64,000 nucleotides of DNA from Mycobacterium sp. ENV421. Lineage in GTDB: Bacteria; Actinomycetota; Actinomycetes; Mycobacteriales; Mycobacteriaceae. The position numbers and the translations under genes were made by a program. The notes beneath the pieces were generated by a model, which saw only the letters and a list, made by a program, of their open reading frames with translations, made no database searches and was not told the DNA's origin. The stretch spans positions 229,899-293,898 of the forward strand of contig NZ_PDHO01000005.1 of assembly GCF_002887815.1 (NCBI RefSeq). The letters are read 5' to 3'. Position 1 is the stretch's first letter, and the number at the start of each line of letters is the position of its first letter. Below are positions 49,105 through 57,150 of the stretch, one piece after another.

Positions 49105-49380
49105 TTACGGCCCGCCGTTGACGTACCAGGACAGGCACCCGGGATGGTCGTGGCAGGCGATGATCGCGGTGGTATCCGGTGCGGCGCCGCGCACGTGCGG
49201 CTGAGTCGACGGCAGGCTGCAGCTCTTCAGGTACGGATTCCACGGGATCACGCCGTCGTAGCAGCCCTGCGCGACGGGCGTGGCCTGGCTCGACGGGGTG
49301 TCGAGCAGCGCGGTGGGTGCGAATAGGAGGGCGGCCGCGCCCAGGACGACACCAACAGTTCTGTGCAAACCAATAGACAT
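49105..49380 (-). CDS. Small secreted cysteine-containing protein
   Basis: A 91-residue protein with a signal peptide (about 1-34, ending near SSQATPVAQ) and a 55-residue mature part containing four cysteines (QGCYDG, KSCSLP, IACHDHPGCLSW), suggesting two disulfides. No known family. It is convergent with relA (16 bp apart) and divergent from another small secreted protein. Confidence 0.7.
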   Translation of the reverse strand: MSIGLHRTVGVVLGAAALLFAPTALLDTPSSQATPVAQGCYDGVIPWNPYLKSCSLPSTQPHVRGAAPDTTAIIACHDHPGCLSWYVNGGP

Positions 49381-49508
49381 GACGTGGTGCCCAACGTGTC
49401 TGCGCCGCAGACTATTTCGTCGCGGATGGCGGAATATTCGGCTGCCGCAACGTTCTTGTACTCATGCGTGGTCGCAGGTGCCAAGACCTACTTGGAAAGA
49501 GATTGACT

Positions 49509-49748
49509 ATGAAGCGTTTTCACGTGTTGTCCGCCACTATCGGAGCCGGTGCCCTCGTCTCCCTCGGAGCTTTCGCCGCGGTAGCGGCCAATCCCCAGAC
49601 ACCCGGTTCGCTCGTCAGCTCGGAGATGTCGACCGCTGTCACGGTCACCCAGTCGCCGAATCAACCCAAGGGCCAGCTTCCCGCTGCGACCCCCGCGATC
49701 AAGGGGCCGGCGCCGCTGCCGACCGAAGAGCAGGGCCTGCCCGGCTGA
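49509..49748 (+). CDS. Small secreted Pro-rich protein
   Basis: A 79-residue protein. A signal peptide spans about 1-28 (MKRFHVLSATIGAGALVSLG, then AAVAA), and the mature 50 residues are rich in Pro, Thr and Gln with no Cys. The ATG at 49509 has a GGAAAGAGA-like ribosome site; the frame extends further upstream but without signal-peptide character. Its stop lies within a small hairpin shared with the convergent cyclophilin gene. The function is unknown. Confidence 0.65.
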   Translation: MKRFHVLSATIGAGALVSLGAFAAVAANPQTPGSLVSSEMSTAVTVTQSPNQPKGQLPAATPAIKGPAPLPTEEQGLPG

Positions 49749-49761
49749 CGGCCGGCGTCAG
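49745..49761. terminator. Hairpin spanning two convergent stop codons
   Basis: CTGACG and CGTCAG pair around GCCGG. The stop of the secreted protein (49746-49748) is in one arm and that of the cyclophilin gene (49758-49760) in the other. The outer flanks CCGGCTGA and TCAGCCGG are also complementary. Confidence 0.5.
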
Positions 49762-50744
49762 TTCAGCCGGATCGACTTGATCGTCACCGGCCTGGCTGGC
49801 TTGCCGTCGTCGGAACCGCCGGAGATGCCGGTGGCGGCGATGTCGTCGATGACGCCCCAACCGGTCTTGTCGACCTGGCCGAACGCCGTGTACGTCGGTG
49901 GCAGCATCGAGTCGCGGTAGACGATGAAGAACTGGCTGCCGTTGGTGTCCGGCCCGGCGTTGGCCATGGCCAGGGTCCCGCGCGGATACTTCACGGCCTG
50001 TCGCAGTGCCGGATCGAACGGGCGGAACTGGTTCGTCGGGTACTCGTTGGCGAACCGGTACCCGGGACCGCCCGTACCCTGGCCGGTCGGGTCGCCGCAC
50101 TGCAGCACCGACAGCGACGGCAAGTGGGTCAGCCGGTGGCACGGCGTGTTGTCGAAGTAGTTCTGCCGGACCAGACTTTCGAAGCTGTTCACCGTGCACG
50201 GCGCCTTGGCGTTGTCGAGATGGATGACGATCGGGCCGGCGTTGGTGACCACGGTCGCGTCCACGGTCGCCGGCGTGGTCGACACCTTTCCGGCGACCGG
50301 CGGCTTGACCGGCTTGTCGGCCGGGGTCGCGGTGGCCGGGTACTGGCAGTTCGCGCCCAGCGTGGCCGGCGGATTGAACGGCGGGAGCGCTCCGCTGCCA
50401 CCCGGGAGGGAACGCGGGATGCCCGCCCCGCCGCTCTTCTCCAGCTCCCGGCCCATCCACGAGAAGAACGCCACCCCGGCGACGATCACGACGATGCTCA
50501 CGACGGTCATCAGGTAGCTGATCACCAGCCCGGCGATCGCCAGACCCCGCCCGTCCTCGCCGGTCTTCTTGATCTGCGACAACGAGACGTGGCCGAAGAT
50601 GATGCCCAGCGGTGCGAACAGGAACGCGCAGATAAGCGACGCGATCGCCATCCCGTTGGTCGGCTTCGGCGCCGGATAGGGATACGGACCGGGCCCGTAC
50701 GGCGAACCGTACGGCGGCGGGTAGTAGGGCGGAGGCTGGCTCAT
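49758..50744 (-). CDS. Membrane-anchored cyclophilin-type peptidyl-prolyl isomerase (copy 1)
   Basis: A 328-residue protein. A Pro/Tyr-rich N-terminus (PPPYYPPPYGSPYGPGPY) precedes two hydrophobic segments (about 32-58 and 68-98) with the DUF4190 character. A cyclophilin domain then occupies about 160-328: DNTPCHRLTHLPSLSVLQCG, TGQGTGGPGYRFANEY, RGTLAMANAGPDTNGSQFFI. It should fold exported proteins by proline isomerisation. The ATG at 50744 is preferred to an upstream start at 50759. A paralogue lies immediately upstream on the same strand. Confidence 0.9.
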   Translation of the reverse strand: MSQPPPYYPPPYGSPYGPGPYPYPAPKPTNGMAIASLICAFLFAPLGIIFGHVSLSQIKKTGEDGRGLAIAGLVISYLMTVVSIVVIVAGVAFFSWMGRELEKSGGAGIPRSLPGGSGALPPFNPPATLGANCQYPATATPADKPVKPPVAGKVSTTPATVDATVVTNAGPIVIHLDNAKAPCTVNSFESLVRQNYFDNTPCHRLTHLPSLSVLQCGDPTGQGTGGPGYRFANEYPTNQFRPFDPALRQAVKYPRGTLAMANAGPDTNGSQFFIVYRDSMLPPTYTAFGQVDKTGWGVIDDIAATGISGGSDDGKPARPVTIKSIRLN

Positions 50745-50776
50745 GCGGTGCCCTGGCAAGCGTCGCTCATCGTCGG

Positions 50777-51667
50777 CTAGTCCAGCAGGATCGACTTGAC
50801 CCGCACGTCGGTTGCCGGCTTGCCGTCCTGACCACCGCCGGCGACACCGGCCGCCGCGATCTTGTCCAGCGTCGCCAGGCCGGTCGCGTCGATGGTGCCG
50901 AACGCGGTGTAGTTGGGCGGCAACTGCGAATCCTTGTAGACCAGGAAGAACTGGCTTCCGTTGGTGCCCGGGCCGGCGTTGGCCATGGCCAGCGTGCCGC
51001 GCGGATAGGTCACCGGCTGCTGCAGGGCAGGGTCATTCGCGGGGTACTGGTCGGTGGGGTATTCGTTCGCGAACTCGTAGCCGGGCCCGCCCGTGCCCTG
51101 GCCGGTCGGGTCGCCGCACTGCAGCACCGACAGCGACGGCGAGGTGGTCAGCCGGTGGCAGGGGGTGTCGTTGAAGTATCCCTTCTGCGCCAGGCTGGCG
51201 AAGCTGTTGACCGTGCACGGCGCCTTCGCGTTGTCCAGCACCAGGCCCAGGTTGCCCTGGTTGGTGCTCATGCTGGCGGTCACCGTCGCCGGGCTGGTGG
51301 GAACCTTGCCGCTGTGGGGTGCGTCGACCTTCTTGGCGGCCGGCTCGGACGTGGCCGGGTACTGGCAGTTGGCGCCCAGGTTCGCGGCGGCCTTGAACGG
51401 CGGCAGACCGCCGGTGGCCGGGGGAGATGTGGACGGCGCGTCGGTCTCGACGGGGGCGGTGCTGGTGGCACCCGACGCGGTCTTGGTGTCCTTGCCGTCC
51501 TTGTTGGTCAGCACGAACGTGGCGATCAGGGCCGCGGCCACGGCGATCGCGACCACGCCGCCGATCACGACAAACAACCGCTGGCGCTTCTCCTGTTGAG
51601 CGCGGCGCTCCAGCTGCCGCTCGAGCTTGCGCTTGGCCGTCGCACGTCGTTGTTCGTTGGTGGGCAC
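50777..51667 (-). CDS. ppiB: Membrane-anchored cyclophilin-type peptidyl-prolyl isomerase (copy 2)
   Basis: A 296-residue protein with a charged N-terminal coiled-coil-like stretch (EQRRATAKRKLERQLERR), one membrane segment (about 35-58), a Thr/Ser/Pro-rich linker and a cyclophilin domain closely similar to copy 1 (NDTPCHRLTTSPSLSVLQCG, GTLAMANAGPGTNGSQFFLV). The N-terminal layout matches mycobacterial PpiB (Rv2582). The GTG at 51667 has GGAGGA upstream. The gap to copy 1 is only 32 bp. Confidence 0.92.
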   Translation of the reverse strand: MPTNEQRRATAKRKLERQLERRAQQEKRQRLFVVIGGVVAIAVAAALIATFVLTNKDGKDTKTASGATSTAPVETDAPSTSPPATGGLPPFKAAANLGANCQYPATSEPAAKKVDAPHSGKVPTSPATVTASMSTNQGNLGLVLDNAKAPCTVNSFASLAQKGYFNDTPCHRLTTSPSLSVLQCGDPTGQGTGGPGYEFANEYPTDQYPANDPALQQPVTYPRGTLAMANAGPGTNGSQFFLVYKDSQLPPNYTAFGTIDATGLATLDKIAAAGVAGGGQDGKPATDVRVKSILLD

Positions 51668-51773
51668 CGTGTTGATCCTCCGTTGAGATCGGGTGAGTCG
51701 GCACCGAGTGTGCCAGTTGATGCTGAAGACACCGGCCACGACCCTCGTCAACAGGGGTGGGAAACTGGACAAC

Positions 51774-52442
51774 GTGTTACTCACCGGGTTCCCGGCGGGC
51801 ATGTTGGCATGCAATTGCTACGTGCTGGCCCCACGCGCCGGGGCGGACGCGATCGTCGTCGACCCGGGGCAGCGAGCTTTTGCGACCCTGCGCCGCATTC
51901 TCGACGAGAACCGGCTGACCCCGGCCGCGGTCTTGCTCACCCACGGGCACATCGACCACATCTGGTCGGCGCAGAAGGTGGGTGACACCTTCGGCTGCCC
52001 GGTGTACATCCACCCGGAGGATCGATTCATGCTCTCCGATCCGATCCGCGGATTCGGGCCGCGCATCGGCCAGATCGCGCTGGGCGCGTTGTTCCGCGAG
52101 CCCAGACAGGTCGTCGAGCTGGACCGCGACGGGGACAAGATCGACCTCGGTGGCATCACGGTGACCGTCGATCACACGCCCGGCCACACCAAGGGGTCGG
52201 TGGTGTTCAGGGTCGATCGGGCGGGGGCCCAGGACCCGATCGCGTTCACCGGTGACACCTTGTTCAAAGAAACTGTCGGCCGCACCGACCTGCCGGGTGG
52301 CAGCGGGAGGGATCTCCTGAGCTCGATCGTCGACAAACTGTTGGTGCTCGACGACGACACCCTGGTATTACCGGGCCACGGTGAATCCACCACCATCGGC
52401 CTCGAACGCCGTACCAACCCCTTTCTCGAAGGTTTGACGTGA
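51774..52442 (+). CDS. Metallo-beta-lactamase fold hydrolase (glyoxalase II-like)
   Basis: A 222-residue hydrolase with the di-zinc motif THGHIDH, later ligands in [20 protein letters not shown] and [11 protein letters not shown]. It resembles Rv2581c closely, including the N-terminus [18 protein letters not shown], which fixes the GTG start at 51774. Probably a glyoxalase II-type thioesterase acting on mycothiol or glutathione-like esters; the substrate is inferred. It overlaps hisS by 4 bp and is divergent from the cyclophilin. Confidence 0.9.
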   Translation: MLLTGFPAGMLACNCYVLAPRAGADAIVVDPGQRAFATLRRILDENRLTPAAVLLTHGHIDHIWSAQKVGDTFGCPVYIHPEDRFMLSDPIRGFGPRIGQIALGALFREPRQVVELDRDGDKIDLGGITVTVDHTPGHTKGSVVFRVDRAGAQDPIAFTGDTLFKETVGRTDLPGGSGRDLLSSIVDKLLVLDDDTLVLPGHGESTTIGLERRTNPFLEGLT

Positions 52443-53698
52443 GCGAATTCCAGGCGCCCAAGGGTGTCCCTGACTACCTGCCGCCCGAGTCCGCCGAGTT
52501 CGTCGCGGTCCGTGATGGTCTGCTGCGGATCGCCCGGCTGGCCGGCTACGGCGACGTCGAGCTGCCGATCTTCGAAGACACGGCGCTGTTCGCCCGCGGG
52601 GTGGGCGAATCCACCGATGTGGTGTCCAAGGAGATGTACACCTTCGCCGACCGCGGCGAGAGGTCGGTGACGCTGCGCCCCGAGGGCACCGCGGGAGTGA
52701 TGCGCGCGGTCATCGAGCATGGTCTGGACCGGGGCGCCCTTCCGGTCAAGCTCTGCTACGCGGGCCCGTTCTTCCGCTACGAGCGCCCGCAGGCCGGTCG
52801 ATACCGGCAGCTGCAGCAGGTCGGGGTCGAGGCCATCGGCGTCGACGACCCGGCGCTGGACGCCGAGGTGATCGCTGTCGCCGACGCCGGTTTCCGGTCA
52901 TTGGGACTGGACGGTTTCCGCCTCGAGATCACCTCGCTGGGTGACGACACCTGCCGGCCGCAATACCGGGAGTTGTTGCAGGAGTTTCTGTTCACGCTCG
53001 ACCTGGACGAAGACACCCGGCGCCGGGCGGAGATCAACCCGCTGCGGGTGCTCGACGACAAGCGGCCCGCGATGCGGGAGGCGACCGCCGACGCGCCGGT
53101 GATGCTCGACCACCTTTCCGATGGGGCCAAGCAGCACTTCGACACCGTGCTGGCGCATCTCGATGCACTCGGCGTGCGGTACGTGGTCAATCCGCGGATG
53201 GTGCGGGGCCTGGACTACTACACCAAGACCACATTCGAGTTCGTGCACGACGGCCTCGGAGCGCAATCGGGTATCGGCGGCGGCGGCCGGTATGACGGTT
53301 TGATGCGTCAGCTCGGTGGCCAGGACCTGTCGGGTATCGGGTTCGGCCTCGGCGTCGACCGGACCGTTCTGGCGTTGCGGGCCGAAGGCAAGACGGTCGG
53401 AAACCCAAGCCGCTGCGACGTTTTCGGGGTGCCGCTGGGCGAGCAGGCGAAGTTGGTGGTGGCGACGCTGGCGGCGGCTCTGCGCGCCGAGGGTGTGCGC
53501 GTCGACTTGGCGTACGGCGACCGCGGCCTCAAGGGGGCGATGCGTGCGGCTGATCGCTCAGGCGCGCGCATCGCCGTGGTGGCAGGCGACCGGGACATCG
53601 AGGCCGGCACCGTGGGCGTCAAAGATCTCGCCACCGGCACGCAGGTTGATATCCCGGTCGACTCGCTTGTCGCAGAAGTGATTACGCGGCTGGCCTAG
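52439..53698 (+). CDS. hisS: Histidyl-tRNA synthetase
   Basis: A 419-residue class II synthetase charging tRNA-His. It has [17 protein letters not shown] and [19 protein letters not shown] (motif 2), [13 protein letters not shown] and GGGRYDGLM (histidine-binding motifs), and a C-terminal anticodon-binding domain. Starts at a GTG inside the end of the MBL gene. The stop codon is located in the loop of a strong terminator hairpin. Confidence 0.97.
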   Translation: MSEFQAPKGVPDYLPPESAEFVAVRDGLLRIARLAGYGDVELPIFEDTALFARGVGESTDVVSKEMYTFADRGERSVTLRPEGTAGVMRAVIEHGLDRGALPVKLCYAGPFFRYERPQAGRYRQLQQVGVEAIGVDDPALDAEVIAVADAGFRSLGLDGFRLEITSLGDDTCRPQYRELLQEFLFTLDLDEDTRRRAEINPLRVLDDKRPAMREATADAPVMLDHLSDGAKQHFDTVLAHLDALGVRYVVNPRMVRGLDYYTKTTFEFVHDGLGAQSGIGGGGRYDGLMRQLGGQDLSGIGFGLGVDRTVLALRAEGKTVGNPSRCDVFGVPLGEQAKLVVATLAAALRAEGVRVDLAYGDRGLKGAMRAADRSGARIAVVAGDRDIEAGTVGVKDLATGTQVDIPVDSLVAEVITRLA

Positions 53699-53713
53699 AA
53701 CAGGCCAGCCGCG
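53685..53713. terminator. Strong bidirectional terminator at the hisS stop
   Basis: A perfect 12-bp stem (53685-53696 with 53702-53713; core GGCTGGCCT/AGGCCAGCC) has a 5-base loop AGAAC. The hisS TAG (53696-53698) is at the loop. The convergent DUF732 gene ends at 53732, so this hairpin serves both directions. Confidence 0.8.
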
Positions 53714-53731
53714 CTCTCGGTTCGTACGTTG

Positions 53732-54040
53732 TCAGCCCGCAGGGCACAGATCGGTCTTGGCGAAGTTGATCGCCGCATCCGCCTGGGCGTGGCTGATTTG
53801 ACCTGAGTTCTTGAAGTAGGTCTGCGACAGCTCGTTCGGGTCTGCACCCTGCGCGAGCGCCGAGCAGATGGTGTGACCATCGGCGATCAGCGCCGCCTGG
53901 TCGCCGGCGATACCGGCGCTGGTCAGATCCTTGATGTAGTCGGCCTCGGCGTTGGTGATCGCCCAGGCAGACGGCGCGCCGGCCAGCGCGATAGCCCCGG
54001 CGGCAGCAGCCGCCGTCAACAAACCTTTGATCATTGTCAT
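53732..54040 (-). CDS. DUF732 family secreted protein
   Basis: A 102-residue protein. A signal peptide spans about 1-27 (IKGLLTAAAAAGAIALAGAP then SAWA). The mature helical domain has two cysteines (HTICSAL, DLCPAG) and ALAQGADPNELSQTYF, typical of the mycobacterial DUF732 family of exported proteins of unknown function. The ATG at 54040 has AAGGGAC just upstream; the longer frame to 54133 is not signal-like. Confidence 0.85.
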   Translation of the reverse strand: MTMIKGLLTAAAAAGAIALAGAPSAWAITNAEADYIKDLTSAGIAGDQAALIADGHTICSALAQGADPNELSQTYFKNSGQISHAQADAAINFAKTDLCPAG

Positions 54041-54275
54041 GTCCCTTGTGTGCATCGGAGTTACTGCTGCGGCAGAAGTTACTACGTTGCCAGCACATAT
54101 GCAGGAAAAGGACAAGAATTTCCGGCATGGCAATAAAAGCCGAAAACTCGGCTATTCAAACAATGAATTCAAGTTGTGGGCCGTACGCCCCCCATTTAAC
54201 CAATTCTCACCAGATTCTTGGCGCAACCTTGGCTGATTCGGGAACCGTGTCGTCTGCGCGGTCCGTTGGACAGTC

Positions 54276-54719
54276 ATGAACACCGTGATCGGCGCCGAGG
54301 TCATCGAGGGCTACGTGAACAGCCGCCAATTGCGGCATTTCTGCGGCCACCACGACGATGAGGTTTTCTTTTTCGTGAACGCCTACCATGGCCGCCTTCA
54401 TGTGCACTTGCAGCCGAGCGGCTCCGCGGTTCAGATCACCATCACCGCCGAACGCTATTACCCGGCCGATCACCGGGCCGGGGTCGCGGCGTTGGTGCAG
54501 CAATGGAACGGAGCCGGCACTCACGCCACCGCCACGGTGTTCCCGTCCTCCGACCCCCGATTGGTCGGTGTGGTCGCCGAGCGACGATATCGCGCGACAG
54601 ATGGCGAATTCGGCCCCTTCGCCGATCAGACGGTTCAGTCAGCGATCGATTTGTTCGGCCGACTCGGCGCTGTGGTGCCGTTGTCGTCCGACGACACGCG
54701 TCTACTCGATGCCGGCTGA
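54276..54719 (+). CDS. Hypothetical protein, possibly YbjN-like fold
   Basis: A 147-residue soluble protein with an alternating strand/helix pattern: NTVIGAEVIEGYVNSR, VFFFVNAYHGRLHVHLQP, ITITAERYYPADHRAGVAAL. The order of helix, strands and a Trp in QQWNGAG recalls YbjN-type regulatory domains, but this is weak. The upstream 235 bp is unusually AT-rich for this genome and includes a hairpin AGCCGA-AAAC-TCGGCT at 54138-54153. No functional context. Confidence 0.6.
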   Translation: MNTVIGAEVIEGYVNSRQLRHFCGHHDDEVFFFVNAYHGRLHVHLQPSGSAVQITITAERYYPADHRAGVAALVQQWNGAGTHATATVFPSSDPRLVGVVAERRYRATDGEFGPFADQTVQSAIDLFGRLGAVVPLSSDDTRLLDAG

Positions 54720-54762
54720 CCTACGATAGTCGACGTACGAAATCCGTTGTCGCCGAGGCGGT

Positions 54763-55317
54763 TCAATCCGGTTCCGTCGCCTCGCGCCGACTTCCGAAGG
54801 TCATCCGGCTCAGCATCCGGTCGCGCAGCGTGAGCGTGTGCAACAGCACCGCCGAGACGTGCGCGGCAATCGCGACCACCAGCAGGTAGGCGAGGACGGA
54901 GTGGGTCTGGCGCAGCAGGAAGAACAAGTCGGCGTCGAACGGCGCGATCCGCGGCAGCGGCACGAAACCGAACAGCACCACCGGTCGTCCGCTTGCCGAC
55001 ACCATCGCCCACCCCACCAGCGGCTGAGCCAGAAGCAGGATGTACAGCCCGATTTCGGAGCCGACGACCAGCAGCTGCTCGACGGACCCCACGGTGGCCG
55101 GCAGCGGCGGGGTGCGGTGGGTGAAACGGTTGGCCGCCCGGAACGCCACGACGATCAGGATGAGCGCCCCGAGCGTCACGTGCACACCCACCAGAGCGCC
55201 GTAGCCGCCCAGCGAATTGACCATCACGAACCCGATGAGCAGTGCGGCGAACACCAGGGCGGCGGTGAGCCAGTGCAGGATTCGGGTGCGGACCGGGTAC
55301 CGCTCGACCGCCGTCAT
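54763..55317 (-). CDS. Cytochrome b561-type membrane protein
   Basis: A 184-residue diheme-type membrane cytochrome with four hydrophobic segments. His residues in TRILHWLTAALVF, VGVHVTLGAL, RQTHSVLAYLLVV and AIAAHVSAVLLH fit the four heme ligands of prokaryotic b561. It would pass electrons across the membrane. Its ATG overlaps the stop of the catalase-like gene by 4 bp, so the pair forms a redox operon. Confidence 0.9.
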   Translation of the reverse strand: MTAVERYPVRTRILHWLTAALVFAALLIGFVMVNSLGGYGALVGVHVTLGALILIVVAFRAANRFTHRTPPLPATVGSVEQLLVVGSEIGLYILLLAQPLVGWAMVSASGRPVVLFGFVPLPRIAPFDADLFFLLRQTHSVLAYLLVVAIAAHVSAVLLHTLTLRDRMLSRMTFGSRREATEPD

Positions 55318-56393
55318 GCGCCGACCTCGTTCACCTGAACCGCCGACGGCGACGTCGGTTCGCCGGTGCGCTGGCGGTAGGACGCCGCATAGACATCGCT
55401 GCGGGCGGACAGCAGGGGATCGGCGGACGGTTCGATACCGTCCGGCAAGACCAGCGGATCGAAGTTGATGTCGCGGGCGTTACCCGGTGCCTCGGTCGCC
55501 GCCGAGGTAAGGGTGAGCGTGCCCACCTCGATGCTGCGCCGGTCGTCGGGCCACGGCAGGGTGGGGTCGGTCAGCGGGTCGCCCGGCTCGGCGACGGTGA
55601 CGAGTAGACGCCATCGCAGCGGCCCGTCGCGCAGCTGGCGCACCACCGCGTCGAACAATCCGTTGGCGTCGCCGGATCGTGGTGCCGGTGCGCCCTGTTG
55701 CGGTACGAGCGACCACCGCACCGCCGATCGGTCACCCGCGTCGTTGACGAAATAGAAAGTGTTCAGGCCGCGAAAGGTGCTGTCACCGAAGCCGGCCGAC
55801 GGCGGGTGGGCCTTGATGATCGCCATGGCGGCCGCGGTTTCCGGGTGAGCTGTCAGGAACGCTTTCATCGCGGCGGGGTCGGGTTGTTTGGTACCGGGGA
55901 CGACCTTGGATGCGAGCAACCTGTCATAGAACCCGCGCGCGGAATTGTCCGGGAACACCGGCAGGTTCAGCATCGCCGTGCGCCACTGCCCACTGTCGGG
56001 AAACCCGAACGCCAGGCCCAGGCCCCGCGCGGCGCCCGGGGTGTCGGCGACGTTTGGATCACCGCCGGCGAGGGAGAACCGGCCCACGACGGGCACCTGA
56101 CCCTGTCGGAACACGGCGGCACGGCTGAGCTGTGTGCCGTTGCCGTTGCTCTCGAAATACCCGGTGACGACGACGCCTTTGGCGTGGTTCTTGCGGAACC
56201 CGAGGTGGCGTCCGTAGACGCTGAGGAACCCGTCGAGGAACGTTTTACGGGGGGACTCGGACCCAATCCACTTGTTGGCGTAGGCGACCGCGCCGAGGTC
56301 GACGGCCAGGAACGCGCCGACGGCCCCGAGCCCGACGAGAACCGATCGGCGGTTGACGGCGGTGTTCACTCCCCAGCGTGGACGGTTGGTCAC
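55314..56393 (-). CDS. Catalase-family peroxidase (SrpA-type), exported
   Basis: A 359-residue heme protein. An N-terminal Arg-rich region and hydrophobic segment (NRRSVLVGLGAVGAFLAVDL) point to export or membrane anchoring. The distal heme His is in FRKNHAKGVVVTGYF (the catalase HAKG motif), and the proximal heme Tyr is in ARSDVYAASYRQR near the C-terminus. It is shorter than true catalases and belongs to the catalase-related peroxidase group. It is first in an operon with cytochrome b561, which may supply electrons. A CRP-like palindrome lies about 40-55 bp upstream. Confidence 0.88.
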   Translation of the reverse strand: MTNRPRWGVNTAVNRRSVLVGLGAVGAFLAVDLGAVAYANKWIGSESPRKTFLDGFLSVYGRHLGFRKNHAKGVVVTGYFESNGNGTQLSRAAVFRQGQVPVVGRFSLAGGDPNVADTPGAARGLGLAFGFPDSGQWRTAMLNLPVFPDNSARGFYDRLLASKVVPGTKQPDPAAMKAFLTAHPETAAAMAIIKAHPPSAGFGDSTFRGLNTFYFVNDAGDRSAVRWSLVPQQGAPAPRSGDANGLFDAVVRQLRDGPLRWRLLVTVAEPGDPLTDPTLPWPDDRRSIEVGTLTLTSAATEAPGNARDINFDPLVLPDGIEPSADPLLSARSDVYAASYRQRTGEPTSPSAVQVNEVGA

Positions 56394-56430
56394 TTAACCT
56401 GGGACGCGCCGTAGCAGGGATCGGTTCACT

Positions 56431-56450
56431 GTCGTGACGCAGCTCACGAC
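56431..56450. promoter_or_regulatory. CRP-type palindrome upstream of catalase-like gene
   Basis: GTCGTGA and TCACGAC (7-bp arms, 6-bp spacer) contain CGTGA-N6-TCACG at 56433-56448, an exact fit to the published mycobacterial CRP (Rv3676) consensus (C/T)GTGA-N6-TCAC(G/A). It lies between the urtE stop and the catalase-like ATG, both on the minus strand. A terminator function for urtE is the alternative. Confidence 0.65.
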
Positions 56451-56457
56451 CTGAAGT

Positions 56458-57150
56458 CTAGATCGCCATCGCCGCGCGGACGTCGGACTCCGACGCCGAC
56501 CCGCCGGTCCCGCTGGACGTCACCCGCCCGGCCTCCAGGATGTAGTACCGCTGAGCCGATTCCAGCGCGAAACCGATGTGCTGTTCGACCAGCAGCACGC
56601 CGAGGTCGCCGCGGCGGGTGAGCGCGGTGATCGCCGCCTCGATCTCGGCGACCACCGACGGCTGAATGCCCTCGGTGGGTTCGTCGAGGATCAGGATCTT
56701 CGGGCTGGTGATCAACGCCCGTGCGATCGCCAGCTGCTGGCGCTGGCCACCGGACAGCAGACCGGCGCGGCGGGTCAGCAATTCCTTGAGCGCGGGGAAC
56801 AGGTCGAGCTGTTCGTCGATCAGCTGTTTCCCTCCTTTGCGGCCGTCGGCGACGACCTGAAGGTTTTCGGCGGTGGTCAGCTGACCGAAGGACTGCTGGC
56901 CTTGCGGCACATAGGCCAGTCCGCGTGCCACCCGGGCGTTGGGACGCAGTTTGGTCACATCCTCGCCGTTCAGCAGCACCTGGCCCGCGCTGCATTTCAG
57001 GAGGCCGACCGCCGCGCGGAGCAACGTCGTCTTGCCTGCCCCGTTGTGGCCCATCACGGCGGCCACGCCGTCGGACGGGACCTCGATGCTGACGGAGTGG
57101 ATGACCTGAGAGCGTCCGTATCCGGTCCGGACATCGATGAGCTGCAACAC
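56458..57150 (-). CDS. urtE: Urea ABC transporter ATP-binding subunit UrtE
   Basis: A 230-residue ATPase with Walker A in VMGHNGAGKTTLLRA, the signature LLSGGQRQQLAIARAL, Walker B ILILDEPTEGIQPS and the H-loop in VLLVEQHIGFAL. EGIQPS after Walker B is typical of UrtE/LivF. Its GTG start shares a base with the urtD stop. Last gene of urtABCDE. Confidence 0.95.
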   Translation of the reverse strand: MLQLIDVRTGYGRSQVIHSVSIEVPSDGVAAVMGHNGAGKTTLLRAAVGLLKCSAGQVLLNGEDVTKLRPNARVARGLAYVPQGQQSFGQLTTAENLQVVADGRKGGKQLIDEQLDLFPALKELLTRRAGLLSGGQRQQLAIARALITSPKILILDEPTEGIQPSVVAEIEAAITALTRRGDLGVLLVEQHIGFALESAQRYYILEAGRVTSSGTGGSASESDVRAAMAI

